A DNA stretch of 64,000 nt from Sesamum alatum (GCA_034509735.1 JACGWO010000012.1:21977188-22041187); one strand, 5' to 3'; positions 1 to 11,992 are shown, counted from the stretch's first letter. Numbers and translations are program-made. The notes: generated by a model from the letters alone, not told the origin.

Positions 1-789
1 ATACAACACACCAGAATACTTCTCCAGCGAACCGCTAAAGAAGTTTTCCTTCAGCTTCCTGAAGGTGCAAGAAGTGAGCAGACTATCAGAACCCGCCTGA
101 TGGCAAACCCCGACTCTCTCCACCTCCAACAGCTCGGCCAGCTTGTTCAACCCACCGTGGAGGCTGTTGGAGAACTTCATCAAATGCTTGATGTCGTACA
201 GAACTGGAAAGTATATGTTGATCAAAGTAAAGAACCCCGCCTGTGTATCAGGCAAGTTCTGGCAAGTCAAGAGCTTGAGCAAGTACCCAAAATCATACCC
301 ACTATGGAACGTTACCCAGTGCACGTTATCATTCAGAACAATCCCTGACGACATCAAGAGCTCCCCAAACCGTCTAGAGTCAATGCCCTTCTCATTGTTC
401 CTCGCAAAGTCAATGCCGCTCTGGCGCAACAATTCAATCGAATCATTAGCAAAGACATCCTCATTGGGATTGAATTCCCGGAAATTAAACTGCCAAATGC
501 AGTACTTATCAGTCCCGCAAGTGGGCAAATTCCCCTTCTCATCCGAAAATGTTAGTCCCAATTGGATGAGCTTCAACAAATCAACATTGTCTTTAAGTGT
601 CTGGTAATGGAAATCACTGGAGTTCTTGAAGTTGCCCACGGGCCGGAGCACGACACCCGGGAACTCCGTGTCCATCGCAATGTAAGGGTAATCATCAACA
701 ATTTCACGAATCAACGCAAATTCTTCGTCCAAGTTATCAGCCCAAACCTCCCGGATTTGAATCGAATCGCTCTTAGGCAGAAGTGACAT
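1..789 (-). CDS. CAF1: CAF1-type poly(A) deadenylase, copy A (3' end cut by window edge)
   Basis: Catalytic subunit of the CCR4-NOT complex, which shortens mRNA poly(A) tails in the cytoplasm. The minus frame is open from the ATG at 789 to base 1 (263 codons, no stop) and aligns without gaps to the complete copy at 5380-6207, so about 12 residues and the stop lie outside the window. I count 15 residue differences in 263 (about 94% identity). All four DEDD nuclease acidic residues are kept: Asp40 and Glu42 in the MDTEFPG motif, Asp166 in GYDFGY, Asp235 in HQAGSDS with His230. The coding part has no intron, as is usual for plant CAF1 genes. Same strand and order as copy B, so a tandem duplicate. 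Family assignment is very secure; which CAF1 paralogue it is cannot be told. Confidence 0.93.
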   Translation of the reverse strand, partial: MSLLPKSDSIQIREVWADNLDEEFALIREIVDDYPYIAMDTEFPGVVLRPVGNFKNSSDFHYQTLKDNVDLLKLIQLGLTFSDEKGNLPTCGTDKYCIWQFNFREFNPNEDVFANDSIELLRQSGIDFARNNEKGIDSRRFGELLMSSGIVLNDNVHWVTFHSGYDFGYLLKLLTCQNLPDTQAGFFTLINIYFPVLYDIKHLMKFSNSLHGGLNKLAELLEVERVGVCHQAGSDSLLTSCTFRKLKENFFSGSLEKYSGVLY

Positions 790-1360
790 TTCGGAGCAAT
801 TTCAGCGAATCTTTGTCCCTGACCATTCAAACTTTGAACTTCTGGAAAGCCCTCAAAACAGATCTGTAAAAAGTCACTGATTCCGAACCAAATCTGCAAC
901 AAAAGTTCCAAAAATTAGGGATCAGCCTCAAACCAAAGTAACCCACGTAACAAATCAGATAAATCTCAAACCTCCAATTTATCTTTTCCTGACTAACTCA
1001 AAATTTGAAAATCTGAATAGCCCTCGGAACAGATCTATTAAACAACCACCCTCTCCGAACCAAATCTGCTGAAAAATTCAAGATACCCCCATCCAACCCC
1101 AAATCAAAGTAGAACAAATCACAACCCTGATACCAAATGTCCATAAATCTCCAAACCCTTATCCGAACACAACCCAAAAACGGCGAACCAATCAAGAATA
1201 GAAACTTACCTCCAGATCAAGACAGATAGAAGAAGATCTTGCGATGGTCAGTGTCAAGATCCAGTACCAGACTGCACATATACACACGTATATTTGGAGA
1301 TATTATGTATGTATATATGGGTATATAAATAGAAGAGCGCGTTAGGGTTTTGGACAGCAG
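790..1360 (-). promoter_or_regulatory. 5'UTR with intron and core promoter of CAF1 copy A
   Basis: On the minus strand a splice donor (AG|GTAAGT) lies at 1210/1209, and an acceptor is plausible near 816-820, implying a 5'UTR intron of about 390 bases. A TATA-like stretch sits at 1322-1331, so transcription probably starts near 1290. A telo-box (AAACCCTAA) is at 1342-1350, just upstream of the TATA. Telo-boxes are known in plant genes of translation and growth. A (GA)n run near 1490-1510 lies further upstream. The same arrangement is seen in front of copy B. Confidence 0.6.
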
Positions 1361-1684
1361 AAAAATGATAATGTGTGTAAGGCGGCGATGGGAGGAGCAA
1401 AAAACAAGATGAAGGGCTAAAGAGAAATTTGCATTTCTCAATTACTTTTTTCTTTTTTCTTTTTTGTTGGGGTTTTTCTGAATATTGTAGAGAGAGAGAG
1501 AGAGAGAGAAAGAGGTATGATTTCTAGAGAGAGAAGATGAACGCGGATGGGATTGGGGGCCCTTTTCCACTGTTCACCTTTGGAAAAAAACAAAAACAAA
1601 AATGCTTCTCTCACCCTCAGACCTCTTTTTATTGGTGAAAATTTGTGGTTTTTGAATATTAATTTGGTATAAAATTCATAAAAT

Positions 1685-1685
1685 C

Positions 1686-1718
<33 letters not shown>
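1685..1718. repeat. (AAT)n microsatellite
   Basis: About eleven perfect AAT/TAA units in a row. Confidence 0.95.
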
Positions 1719-1719
<1 letters not shown>

Positions 1720-1749
1720 CTTTGTTTGATTTATAAAAATTTGGATATA

Positions 1750-1980
1750 TTATAACGGGCTCCTCTTAAGTTTATCAAAATTATAAATATCACCTCATTA
1801 TTTAAAAAATTATAAATACCCTTTGAAATTAACGATCGTCTAACGAATTGTTGTACAATGGGTTATCGAGGAGTATTTATTAGACTATCTTTAATTTCAG
1901 AAGGTATTTGTAGTTTTTCAAAACAATAATGGGATATTCACAATTATAGCAAATTTTAGGTGATCTGTTGTAATTTATCC
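1750..1980. mobile_element. MITE-like inverted-repeat element
   Basis: The two ends are imperfect inverted complements: the left end runs TTATAACGGGCTCCTC and the right end finishes in GTTGTAATTTATCC. Both arms carry inner blocks reading 'aaattataaatacc' and its complement. The length (about 230 bases) and lack of coding capacity fit a non-autonomous DNA transposon related in style to the larger family seen at 10.66, 30.27, 46.77 and 53.3 kb. Confidence 0.55.
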
Positions 1981-2930
1981 TAAATTTTTTGAAAAATATC
2001 AAGAGTACTAGGAAAAAATAATTATATTATTCGAAATAAATGAGAAATTTTGATTAGTCTTTTAGTTAGAGGTTCTATTGTAAGTAATTTTTTATTTTTT
2101 TATAAATGAAATGTATTTTAATGAATAAGAATATAGGACTTACAATAAATAGTAGAGAAAACAATGAAAAAATAAGAGATAAGAGTAATACAAAAGAAAT
2201 TGGAGATTAAAGCAAACAATTTGAAATTTTAAAAGAGTATACATAAAAAAATTTGTCAAAAATGCGAGGGAAAAAATATTGCTTAAATTAAATTCGATCA
2301 AATTTAACAAGCGTATAGTATTATGTAATTAATTTGAATTTAACTGAACCAAGTTCGAATTATAATTTTCCATAGTAGCAATACAATTCATTTATTCACG
2401 AAAACTACGAAAATGTTGGTAGTTTTCCTTTCCTATTTCAAACAATGGATAAAGTCTCTTAATATTTTCAATATAATTTCGTTTACTTTTATGATCGTAT
2501 TAAATGAGTGATAAGATCTTTGAACTAAATGACCGTATTAAATGAATGATAAAAAAAATTATGTATTAATTGTAAAATATTTACTTCAGCAAGAATGATT
2601 GTATTATTTTTAGGAATAAGTTATACCATCTCAATCAGAACAATAAATAGTACAAGGTTTTTGTTTTATACCGGACCTCTATACAACAAAATAAACACTA
2701 TATTGACCTATACTATTTTTTTTATTCAAGCTAATACACCAAAGTGAACAAGGCCTTATTTGAGAAAATCGTTTCTTGTGTCTACTATTGAAATTCTATT
2801 CAATTTTATAATATATTTAATCGAAGCAAAATCATTTACACGATTAGTATACTTGTTATATCTTTAGTATACAATTAAAAGAAGTAGGTAAATATATAAC
2901 AAGTATAATAATAAAACTAAGGATTAATTA

Positions 2931-3419
2931 CACTTGAATCCCATCGGAAAATATGAAATCACGTTTTCCACCAAAGAGCTCCAAGTTACACTTACACAAC
3001 CTCCGAGAATTCACCGTTTATATTTGACCTCCTTTCGTTAGAGTTTAGACAAAAAATGCTGACATTAACAAAAAAAAAGTTACATAAATTTCCAATTTTC
3101 ATCTTTATTTAACATATATATGTAATAATTTTTTACTTACAAGTGGAAAAATATAATGATGTTAACCTCCCTCCATATATACACTAACATTTATTCTTTT
3201 ATAAGTACAAAAATATAAATAGAAATGTTAAATGGGGGCAATATTGAAAAGTTATGTACTTTTTTCATGCTGATGTCAGCATTTTTCGTCGAAACCCTTA
3301 ATAAAAGGAGGTTAGTGGTAAACGGTGAATTTTTTAAGGGGGTATAACTATAATTTTAAAAAAATTTAAGAGAAAGTATAATTTTTAATTTTTAGAAGAG
3401 ATTTAAATATAATTAATCC
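2931..3419. mobile_element. MITE-like element with GGATTAATTA termini
   Basis: The left end GGATTAATTACACTTGAATC mirrors the right end, whose complement begins GGATTAATTATATTTAAATC. Inner arms also pair: a segment with 'ccgtttatatttgacctcc' on the left matches 'ggaggttagtggtaaacgg' on the right, and 'atgctgac' matches 'gtcagcat'. About 490 bases, non-coding. Confidence 0.6.
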
Positions 3420-3479
3420 AAAAACTAATTATATATTTGATTCGACTTGACCAAACATAATCTTAATAATATTTTTCGA

Positions 3480-3720
3480 CTTACCCTAATTATGACACAA
3501 TGAATTATTATATGTACCAAAATATAATAAGATTTATTACGTAATTAACCGACTAGATAAGTTTTTTCTTAAATTCACCATAATCACGACACAAGTTAAT
3601 TATTATCTATATCAAGGTGCAATAAGTTTATTATATAATTAATCAAATCCAACTTATATAATCTTAACAAATATCTTCTTACTAACCCTAATTATGACAC
3701 GGATGAATGAATTATTATGT
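3480..3720. repeat. Degenerate tandem repeat, about 95-108 base period
   Basis: Three diverged units, each starting with a variant of 'taattatgacac' (near 3485, 3580 and 3688) followed by 'aattattat' and a run resembling 'taataagtttattacgtaatta'. AT-rich and non-coding. Confidence 0.4.
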
Positions 3721-4962
3721 TTGTGGCAATAATCGGAACAACATAAACTCTTCTTCTTGTAAAAAGTATACATATGTAATTTAATGGTGACCCTAATTTT
3801 AAGATGTTCTTTATTGCTTTCGATAACTTTAGCCGAGTCCTTAAATATAATTTGATATTTTTAAAGGGGAGAAAAAGCAAATTTATAGAGGCTTGGGGAA
3901 TAATCAATCATTGATATAGGCACGAAATCATAAAAATCGGTTGCAATTATTTATTTTGCAAAAAGCAACGACAGCACATATCAAACGGGCATGCAAGAGC
4001 ATCAATAATAGAGAAGGGAAAACGTGGTATCCATGTACAAAAAATCAATAATATTTTCGTTCTCTTTATTCCCATTTTTTTATTTATAAAATTTAAAAGT
4101 TAAATTATTTTATCAATTTTGATTGGATAATTATTTATTTGATTAAAAATTTCATATATTGAAGAAGTAGGCACACGCATCAAATGTGCTTCAATAAATA
4201 AATTCATAAATTCCATAAATACATTAATATAGTCTCTCTTTTTTTTTATAAAAAAGAGCTTCATTTTCATATTACAACTTGATAGATATTTATACTTTAT
4301 ATTTTTAATGAGAAAATTATTCACGGAGCTAAAAATACTAATATAAATTATCAGAATATTGACATATGCCATACATGTTTTCAATTATATGTATTGCTTC
4401 AACTACACTTACACCTAAGGCCGTAAATAATCTGAATCGAGTCGAACACATTATAGTTCAACACTTCAATGTTTATTTAAGTTATTATCAAATTTAAAAA
4501 CTTGTGTTTAAATTTGGTTTGATTATTAATTCAACAGAACTCAAACGAACTTTAATTGGATCAAACATAAATCTACCTTGACTAATATGATATTTTCAAG
4601 TATATTTCATTATTTTTGCACTACTTAAGTCAAGCTCAAACAAAGCTTAAAAGTTTATCAACAAAAAATTATGTTCAGGTTTGGTTTACTAAGTTTAACA
4701 AATCGAATTCAAACGAACTTTCATCTATCGATTCAATCGAGTATCAAGTAGTTTGGTTTATTTTCCAACAGTACAGACGCCCGCAAGCACCCCTTGGAGA
4801 CAAGGAACAATGGAAAGAGCAAGGGCAATGCAGGCAGCAGCTGTTAAGAGAATGGTGATCAGCAAACAGGCAAAATTACACAGTGAATCTGTGCACAGAG
4901 AGCTATAACCAACCAGATAGGAAGTAAATTCACAGAGAGTTGAGTGAAGATTCATTACCCCA

Positions 4963-5090
4963 AATTACCTTGTCAAGATGAAGTGTAAAGAGTTCCGGCA
5001 ACCTATTACCATCGTAGAAATTCATGAATTACCTTGTCAAGATGAAGTGCAAAGAGTTCCAGCAACCTACTGCTTTCGTAGAAACTTACA
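4963..5090. repeat. 64-base tandem duplication downstream of CAF1 copy B
   Basis: Two adjacent copies start at the 'aattaccttgtcaagatgaa' word at 4963 and 5027 and differ at only a few bases. On the minus strand each unit carries a consensus-like splice donor, CAAG|GTAATT. The region lies 290-420 bases beyond the CAF1 copy B stop codon, so it may belong to its 3'UTR or to an unrecognised transcript. Hydrophobic minus-strand frames around it (4758-5242) match no family I recognise. Confidence 0.7.
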
Positions 5091-5379
5091 ATACCAACTT
5101 GGGCCATAGTCGATTTGCACGAACAAGCAAACCTTCCAGTTATCCAGTGACTAAGAACCAGAATAGAAAGCTGGAAAAGAACGATAGTAACTGAAGGCAT
5201 AACATCAGGAATCTGAAGAAGATAAGAGGACATAAATTTCATTTCATCAACTAGGATACTTAGACAGTGTACAAATGTGTGGCATCAAAACATCTTGTGC
5301 ACAACACATGTAATTCAATAGGTACCTACAATTCACATAATTTTTTAGTTTTATTTCTATTCGAACCTTTTTCACTCGA

Positions 5380-6207
5380 TTAGCTATGAGGATTCTGTCC
5401 ATTCTCACCGCCTAAACCGTACAACACGCCAGAATACTTCTCTAGCGATCCGTTAAAGAAGTTCTCCTTCAGCTTCCTGAAGGTGGAAGAAGTGAGCAAG
5501 CTATCAGAACCGGCCTGGTGGCAAACCCCAACTCTCTCCACTTCCAACAACTCGGCCAGCTTATTCAACCCGCCATGGAGGCTGTTGGAGAACTTCATCA
5601 AATGCTTGATATCATAAAGAACTGGAAAGTATATATTGATCAAAGTAAAGAATCCCGCCTGCGTTTCGGGCAAGTTCTGGCGAGTTAGCAGCTTGAGCAA
5701 GTACCCGAAATCGTACCCACTATGGAACGTCACCCAATGCATATCATCATTCAAAACAATCCCTGATGACATCAGAAGCTCCCCAAAACGCTTTGCATCG
5801 ATACCCTTCTCATTGTTCTTCGCAAAGTCAATGCCGCTCTGGCGCAACAATTCGACTGAATCATTTGCAAATACATCCTCATTGGGATTGAACTCGCGGA
5901 AATTGAACTGCCAGATGCAGTGCTTATCGGTTCCGCAAGTGGGTAAAGTCCCCTTCTCATCCGAAAAAGTCAAGCCCAATTGGATCAACTTCAACAAATC
6001 AACATTGTCCTTCAATGTCTGGTAATGGTAATCACTGGAGTTCTTGAAATTGCCAACCGGACGGAGCACGACTCCCGGGAACTCCGTGTCCATAGCAATG
6101 TAAGGGTAGTCATCAACAATTTCCCTAATCAACGCGAATTCTTCATCCAAATTGTCCGCCCAGACCTCCCGGATTTGAATCGAATCGCCTTTGGCCAAAA
6201 GCGACAT
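5380..6207 (-). CDS. CAF1: CAF1-type poly(A) deadenylase, copy B
   Basis: Complete, intronless frame of 275 residues, the usual size for plant CAF1 (POP2-like) proteins. It removes poly(A) tails as the nuclease subunit of CCR4-NOT. The RNase D-like fold is visible from end to end: Asp40 and Glu42 in MDTEFPG, the IQLGLTF and [10 protein letters not shown] blocks, Asp166 in the HSGYDFGYL block, the YDIKHLM helix and the final [10 protein letters not shown] motif with His230 and Asp235. All catalytic residues are present, so the enzyme should be active. The ATG at 6207 is chosen because it lines up exactly with copy A. The tail after residue 263 is a short Gly/Asn-rich stretch ending in TAA. Tandem partner of copy A, about 5.4 kb away. 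Confidence 0.97.
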   Translation of the reverse strand: MSLLAKGDSIQIREVWADNLDEEFALIREIVDDYPYIAMDTEFPGVVLRPVGNFKNSSDYHYQTLKDNVDLLKLIQLGLTFSDEKGTLPTCGTDKHCIWQFNFREFNPNEDVFANDSVELLRQSGIDFAKNNEKGIDAKRFGELLMSSGIVLNDDMHWVTFHSGYDFGYLLKLLTRQNLPETQAGFFTLINIYFPVLYDIKHLMKFSNSLHGGLNKLAELLEVERVGVCHQAGSDSLLTSSTFRKLKENFFNGSLEKYSGVLYGLGGENGQNPHS

Positions 6208-6760
6208 CTCGTCGGATGAAATTCTCCTCTTTCTCTGTTCCTAACCACTCAAATCCCAACTTTTGGAGAGCCAGCAAAACAGATTTCTCAAAAGTCTAAA
6301 CTGAATTATACAGAGAAACTCCAAAGATGCGCGATCAGCCCCAATCTAAACCCTAATAAACAATACAGATAAATCACAACCCTCCCATTTCCTGAATCCT
6401 GACAATTCAAAATTTGAACTTTTGGAGAGCCCTCAAAGACCAGATCCGTCACAGAGTCGCCATTTCTAAACTAAATCTGCAGAAAATTTCGAAAAGAAAT
6501 GCTCGATCAGCCCGAATCAAAGCACGCCCACACAAACAAATCAGATAAATCAGTACCCCGACATCCTACGCTGCATAAAAACCCAAACCCATATCCGAAC
6601 ACAACCCAAAATCGCCAATTCAGATCGGAAATTACCTTAAACTCAACAGATTCAAAAGACCCTGTGATCATAAATGTCAAGATCCAGCATCAGACACATA
6701 AATTGTGCACGTATACGGGCATATATAACAAAAGGGTGTTAGGGTTTCAACAGGAACGGA
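6208..6760 (-). promoter_or_regulatory. 5'UTR with intron and core promoter of CAF1 copy B
   Basis: Mirror of the copy A arrangement. A minus-strand donor (AAG|GTAATT) lies at 6638/6637, an acceptor is plausible near 6230-6240, a TATA-like run is at 6719-6727 and a telo-box (AAACCCTAA) is at 6739-6747. A (GA)n run follows at about 6870-6886. The leader sequences are still partly alignable to copy A, so the duplication included the promoter. Confidence 0.6.
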
Positions 6761-6959
6761 AACGAAAATGAGTGTTAGGCGGCTATAGGAGAGGAGCAAA
6801 AGATAATTTATTCTTAATTGTATACTCTGCAAGTGCAAATTTAGCAAAACACACAAGAACAATTCCAAGAGAGAGAGAGAGAGAGTTTAACTCAGTGAGT
6901 TCACCATGGAAACAAGAAATGAAATGCTTTGGAATACAGTTTCTTTTATCAGTGAAATA

Positions 6960-9029
6960 AATTATTTGTTTGTAATTAAAATAATACTTTTGAAATTTTG
7001 ATATAATAGAAAATAGTTAATTCATGGTAGAGTTGTTAATGGTGGGGTCCAGGGTAGGTAGGGTGGGGGTGCAGGGTGCATTGAATTTGGGATTGTTGTG
7101 TGTGTGGTGAGCTGTGAATGAATGGTCTTGATTTGGATTTCTGTGGTTTGATTTTTCCTCTGATTATAATAAAGAGGTTTGAGGCATGTATGTTAAGCCA
7201 TACACTTCAATTTTTTAAGGTTTTTGGGGTCGGCTTGTGAGGAATATGCCCATCTGAATGTGATATATATTCTATAAGCTCTCGTTTACTTTGATGTATT
7301 AGTTTAAATAAAAAATTAAAATAAAATAATATATTGGTTATATTAATATATGAGGTTTTGCGGTAGATGGTACGAGTAAATGGTTAATGGTTAATTTTTT
7401 CATACAACGCAAGTAAATACAATAAAGTAAACATTTTACAGATTTTATTAGAGTTTAATTGTACATGTAAGTAAACACTTTATAATGTATATAAAAAAAA
7501 AATATATTCATTTAGTTTAAAACAATCCTATCACTCGTTTAATTCCGTCCTCAAAATAAATGGGGCCTAAAAATGTTAAAACAAGAAAGTTTAGGGTTGG
7601 GGTTTCGGCAATTTAGGGGTACAATCTTGGAAGAGTAATTTGAGTTTTGGTGTTACTTCTTGTGATCAAATGGCAAATATGTGGAAATTATGTTATATTC
7701 AGATATTTTGTTTCATTATAAATATAACAAAATATTTGAGCGGGATTTTCATCCGCGTTTGTTTAATTAAACTTTTTGACGTGATGGTGGATCCTAATTT
7801 GAAAATTTTGTAATGGGTCAAGGTAGTAGGGGTCGTCCGTTTTGAAGTTTCTTAATGGTCAAATCAGTATTTGGTCAAATTATAATAACAGGATGTAAAT
7901 GTGAAGTAAATGTATGTATGTTTGATTTTTGGCGGGGTATTTGTAGGAGGGATTTGTTGTACGGACAAAGCATGGTTCTTCCGCCTATTGGTGCATGTAT
8001 TGTCATCAAATATCCTCATTTTAAGGTTATCATTTGGTTCGGACTGGATCAGTTACAACATGAATATAAAAGAGCGAATCTTGGCACGTTTGGTATTTTC
8101 TTCATTTTCAAGGGCATATCGACAATTCAATAATGAGTTTTACTCTAGTCAAACGTAGCATCCTAAAAGGATTTCCAGAAGTTGGAAAGTCTTCCAGAAT
8201 TAGTAATGTGTACATTGTTTCTTGATTTGTTTTGAAGTATTTGATGATAGATTTAATAATATTGTTGTAATGCGTACTTATCATTATAATAGTCTGTTGA
8301 TTGCTTTAATAATATTATTGTATATTCAAAAAAAATAAAGGATACACGAATTACTATTAATATTTATGATAAATGAACAATAGATGTAACACCGGTAAAA
8401 TGGAAATCATCATCTTTGAGGTGTAAACGATTTTATATTATATTTTGTCAGTCACATGTAACATTAATTAACATTTCCTCTTATTTATTTAGAAAATTCT
8501 TTTTATGAATCTACATTCTAACATCCTTTAGGATTGAATGGATTATGATATGCTCTAAAACGGTGCATTTTTCTTATATAAACGAGTCTCGAGACTCATC
8601 AAGAATTTCTGATCGAACCAAAATCTCATTTACATCAAGAAAAGTTTCTTTAATATCTTTTTTTATTATTGCAATTATGAGTGAGGAGGAAACTTTGAGA
8701 TTAAACCCTAATGGAAAAAAAAAAAAAAAGAAAATAGTATCAATTCAACAAAAGTTAGAAGATCCCTTGCATTATATATTTCCTTTTTTATGAAGGACTT
8801 TAATTTGAAATTTAAAATGTAGAGGGGCTTGTATGTAATTTCAATAACATAAAAAAGTAATTAGTGACCATTATTTTTGAGTTAATTTTTTATGTAATTA
8901 TTAAAGCAATGCCATTGCCAGCACACATCTGCCGACATTATGATATGAAGAGCAATAATAATAGAGAACATTAAAAAAGTGGTTTGCATGTTTTACTCAT
9001 ATGATTATTTCCTACTTTTATTTTCTTTA

Positions 9030-9117
<88 letters not shown>

Positions 9118-9240
9118 CTCCAAAGCAATTTGAATTTTTCGAAAGATTATTATTTCAATTGTAATTTTGGGAGACAAACATCATCAATTTGAAATGAGCT
9201 GCCCCACTTTCTATTAGTATAAAATTCGCAGTCATGATAA
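6960..9240. other. AT-rich intergenic spacer without a recognisable gene
   Basis: Scattered short frames (for example near 7855-8158 and 8545-8793) show no motifs and no protein-like composition. Only homopolymers and an ATT microsatellite stand out. Confidence 0.6.
9031..9115. repeat. (ATT)n microsatellite
   Basis: Long run of ATT units, interrupted only by a few CATTAT variants. It creates a spurious poly-isoleucine frame. Confidence 0.95.
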
Positions 9241-9500
9241 CTAGTTTCTGCGTGCATGTAATAAATAATTTTTTACGTTTTAAAATATATTATAAATAAG
9301 AATAAAATATATAAACTAACACATCATATTGAAGAAAAAGAAAAAAAAAAGACTAATTTATCAATTAATATAAAATTTAAAAAGTTGAATAAAGTAGTTA
9401 TCATTGAGAGTTATTTTTGACATTATAAAAAAGTGATGTGACGGTGTCATTAACCACAATTTGAAAATAAAAAATGAATTTTTTTATATAATAGTATAGA
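9241..9500 (-). mobile_element. Short non-autonomous Helitron
   Basis: Read on the minus strand, it begins TCTATACTATTATATAAA after an A and ends GCACGCAGAAACTAG before a T. This matches the Helitron hallmarks: 5' TC, 3' CTAG (CTRR) and insertion between A and T. It shares its inner 'acacatcatattgaa' word and its ends with the elements at 9834, 49.8 kb and 62.27 kb. No coding capacity. Confidence 0.7.
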
Positions 9501-9833
9501 TTATTGCTGAAATTTGAATTTTTTTATAGTTAAAACATTCCATTAAATAAATTACTGAAAAGTAGCAAAGTTCAAATTTCAAGAGTCAATGCTCAATATG
9601 TTCAAAATACAATCAAAATGCCATAATTATAGTAAATAAATTATTGTCGTCGCCTTCTTTTGACGAATGCCACAATAAATTAAATTCTTTATGGGAACGT
9701 TGAATTGTAATATTTTATATTAAAAAATAAAAAAATAATTAAGAATGTTAATAATTTTGCATCAAAATATCTATTAAAAAATGACAGATTAGTAACTATT
9801 ATAAAATAAAACAGACAACTTATCTATACCTCA

Positions 9834-10070
9834 TCTATTCTATACTAATATATAAAGAAAACACTATTTTTACTCACAAAATGCGGTTAATTACACCGTA
9901 ACACCAATTTTCTGTTATATCAATAATACCCTTAAGTTAAATTTTTTTCTTTCTTTAATTCTTTCTCTCTCTCTCTCTCTCTCTCTTTTTTGAAGTGTGT
10001 TATAATACATTTTAAAGCATGAAATATTATTTATTATATGCACGCAGGGACGGGGTGCCATGCCGACTAG
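9834..10070 (+). mobile_element. Short non-autonomous Helitron
   Basis: Starts TCTATTCTATACTAATATAT directly after an A and ends in CTAG directly before a T. Just inside the 3' end is a GC-rich segment, 'gcacgcagggacggggtgc', that can fold into the short terminal hairpin expected of Helitrons. About 237 bases, with a (CT)n tract at 9966-9987. Same family as the minus-strand element at 9241-9500. Confidence 0.7.
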
Positions 10071-10559
10071 TTATAATTGAAGAGCACCTATTTGGTGTCT
10101 CATTTTTTTGGTCTACCATTTTTTAATATTTTGTAAATTATTTTAACAGTTTTTATTTCTCTTCTCAATCTCCAATTCTCTCTTTCTTTCCCCACTCTTT
10201 TCTCAATAACTTCCCACAAGTTCTATTTTTGTTACCACTTTTTATTTATTTAACTAAAATATATATTTTGAAAAAATAATAATTATATTATTTAAGTTCT
10301 AAATTAATTACACACCCATTTAGGCGTGCTACACACATTAGTTTAAATAAATAACGTGGAATCTCGGCATTACTATCAAGGCAAAAATCCTGTGGTTCAC
10401 AAGAATTTTAGGAAAAGCATTTTTAGAGCTTTTATTTTTAAACGATAATTATATGAATACATCAATGTCCCAATAAAACTGTTTAATAGATTGGTTTATT
10501 TAATATATTAATATAATTAAAAATAATTAAATAAATTATAATAAACTCACAAATAACTA

Positions 10560-10645
10560 CACGTTTAATGAGATTCAAACTCATGATCTTGAACTTATTC
10601 ATAAAACCTTAGACTTAACTGTTTAACTAAAACATTATGAGTAGC
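10560..10645 (-). repeat. Possible tRNA-derived (SINE-like) fragment
   Basis: On the minus strand a TTAGTTAAACAGTTAAG word resembles an A box. About 35 bases further on, GAGTTTGAATCTC resembles a B box (GGTTCGANTCC). No complete cloverleaf is evident, so this is a decayed tRNA-like sequence at best. Confidence 0.25.
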
Positions 10646-10657
10646 ATTTTTAGAAGG

Positions 10658-11075
10658 GTGGATTTCAATGACCTCCCTGGGCTCGGGGTGGGCATAATTA
10701 CGGATACCACATCGTTGAATTACGAATATCCCCATGAGGTTTGTAACTGTCTAACAAATAACCTATTTTCATCTATTTTTATGGGTGAATTGACAAAATA
10801 CCCTTATGTAAATTGAATTACTTTTTAAAATTTTTAAAATTTTTTGGGACAAAGATGCGTAGAGAGAGATTTCTTACGTTTTTTACACATACGAGCAATA
10901 ATATAATTTGCCTAGACTGATTTTTTTACAATTTAAGAAAAAAATCAAGGATAAAATGGATCATTTCAGGCCCCTGGTTAAAAATTACAAACATCAGAGA
11001 GTGTTTATAAGTTTTTAAACAACGAAGGGGTATTCATAATTATGTCAAATGTCAGAAAAGGTCATTGTAATCCAC
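10658..11075 (+). mobile_element. MITE family A, member 1
   Basis: Ends are inverted complements: GTGGATTTCAATGACCTCCC at the left, and a right end whose complement is GTGGATTACAATGACC. Both inner arms carry 'gcataattac'. About 420 bases, non-coding. The interior ('ttcatctatttttatgggtgaattgac') recurs at 30.27, 46.77 and 53.3 kb, which defines a family within this window. Confidence 0.7.
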
Positions 11076-11992
11076 TCTTTTTAGAACTTTTAGGAATTTG
11101 TTTTTCATATAGTAGATTAGTAACTACCATCACCCAAAAATGTTATTTATATAAACTATGATTAGATTGATGCATTTGCATCTAATTAAATTAGTATTCA
11201 CAAAAACAAATATAAGCGAGTCCATAATTATTTGCATATACAAGAATTTTCTTGGATAGTCTTGATATTTCCATTCTACTACTTAAAATATTAGCAATTA
11301 TAACTTTTTTAATAAATTTCCTCTATTTTTTAAATATTATTTTATTTATCCAAATAATATATAGTTAAGATAATACTTATTTTTGAATTGATTGTGCATA
11401 TGCATCTGAATTGGTCACATGAACTAGTATTATTTATAATTGAAAAGCCATTATTTTAGTGTTTTTGGTCTGTTAATAACTATTACTTTATTTATTATTT
11501 TTTCTTTTTGTATTCCTCTTCTAACTAGTTAGTAATCAAAGGCACAGGAAAAATATGTTTTTAGAGAAATTAATAAATAAAAAACTTATATAAATGCAAT
11601 GTATATAACGTGAATACGAGGATTCTGTAATAATCTAAATTTAGTATGGAAAAAATTGATAATAAAAAGTATAGATATAAGAATAAATTTAAATTATATT
11701 CCTAAATTATCTAAGAAATTTATAATTTTATTAGATAAATATAAATAATTACGCACTTATCCAAGTTTAAATGTAGATAAAAGTTAATTTATCCTTTTAT
11801 TTTTATTCGAAAGATTCATCATTTTTTTTTTTTGATAAATTTATTTTATTGAATAAATATGTAGCTTTCTTTTGCCATACAAAAAAATTTATAAAATTTT
11901 AAAATAAGTTTGTAAATAACCTAATTTAATTTATTTTGTATTTGACACGCAACGAGTATGTTCCGACCCTTAATTGAATTATTAAATAAAGG

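Larger units (their letters stand above)
1520..4750. other. AT-rich intergenic spacer without a recognisable gene
   Basis: No open frame here looks like a protein. The stretch holds an (AAT)n microsatellite, two inverted-repeat elements and a degenerate tandem array, listed separately. The rest is AT-rich sequence with short homopolymers. Confidence 0.6.

Noticed and set aside
4758..5242. Two hydrophobic minus-strand frames beyond CAF1 copy B
   Set aside because: T-rich sequence gives Leu/Ile/Val-rich translations. No family match, and the frame is cut by the tandem duplication. May be 3'UTR.
8979..9164. Plus-strand frame with about 30 isoleucines
   Set aside because: It is just the (ATT)n microsatellite read through; no protein signal on either side.
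10560..10645. Functional tRNA gene
   Set aside because: Box-like words exist on the minus strand but no complete cloverleaf can be drawn, so it is kept only as a weak repeat call.
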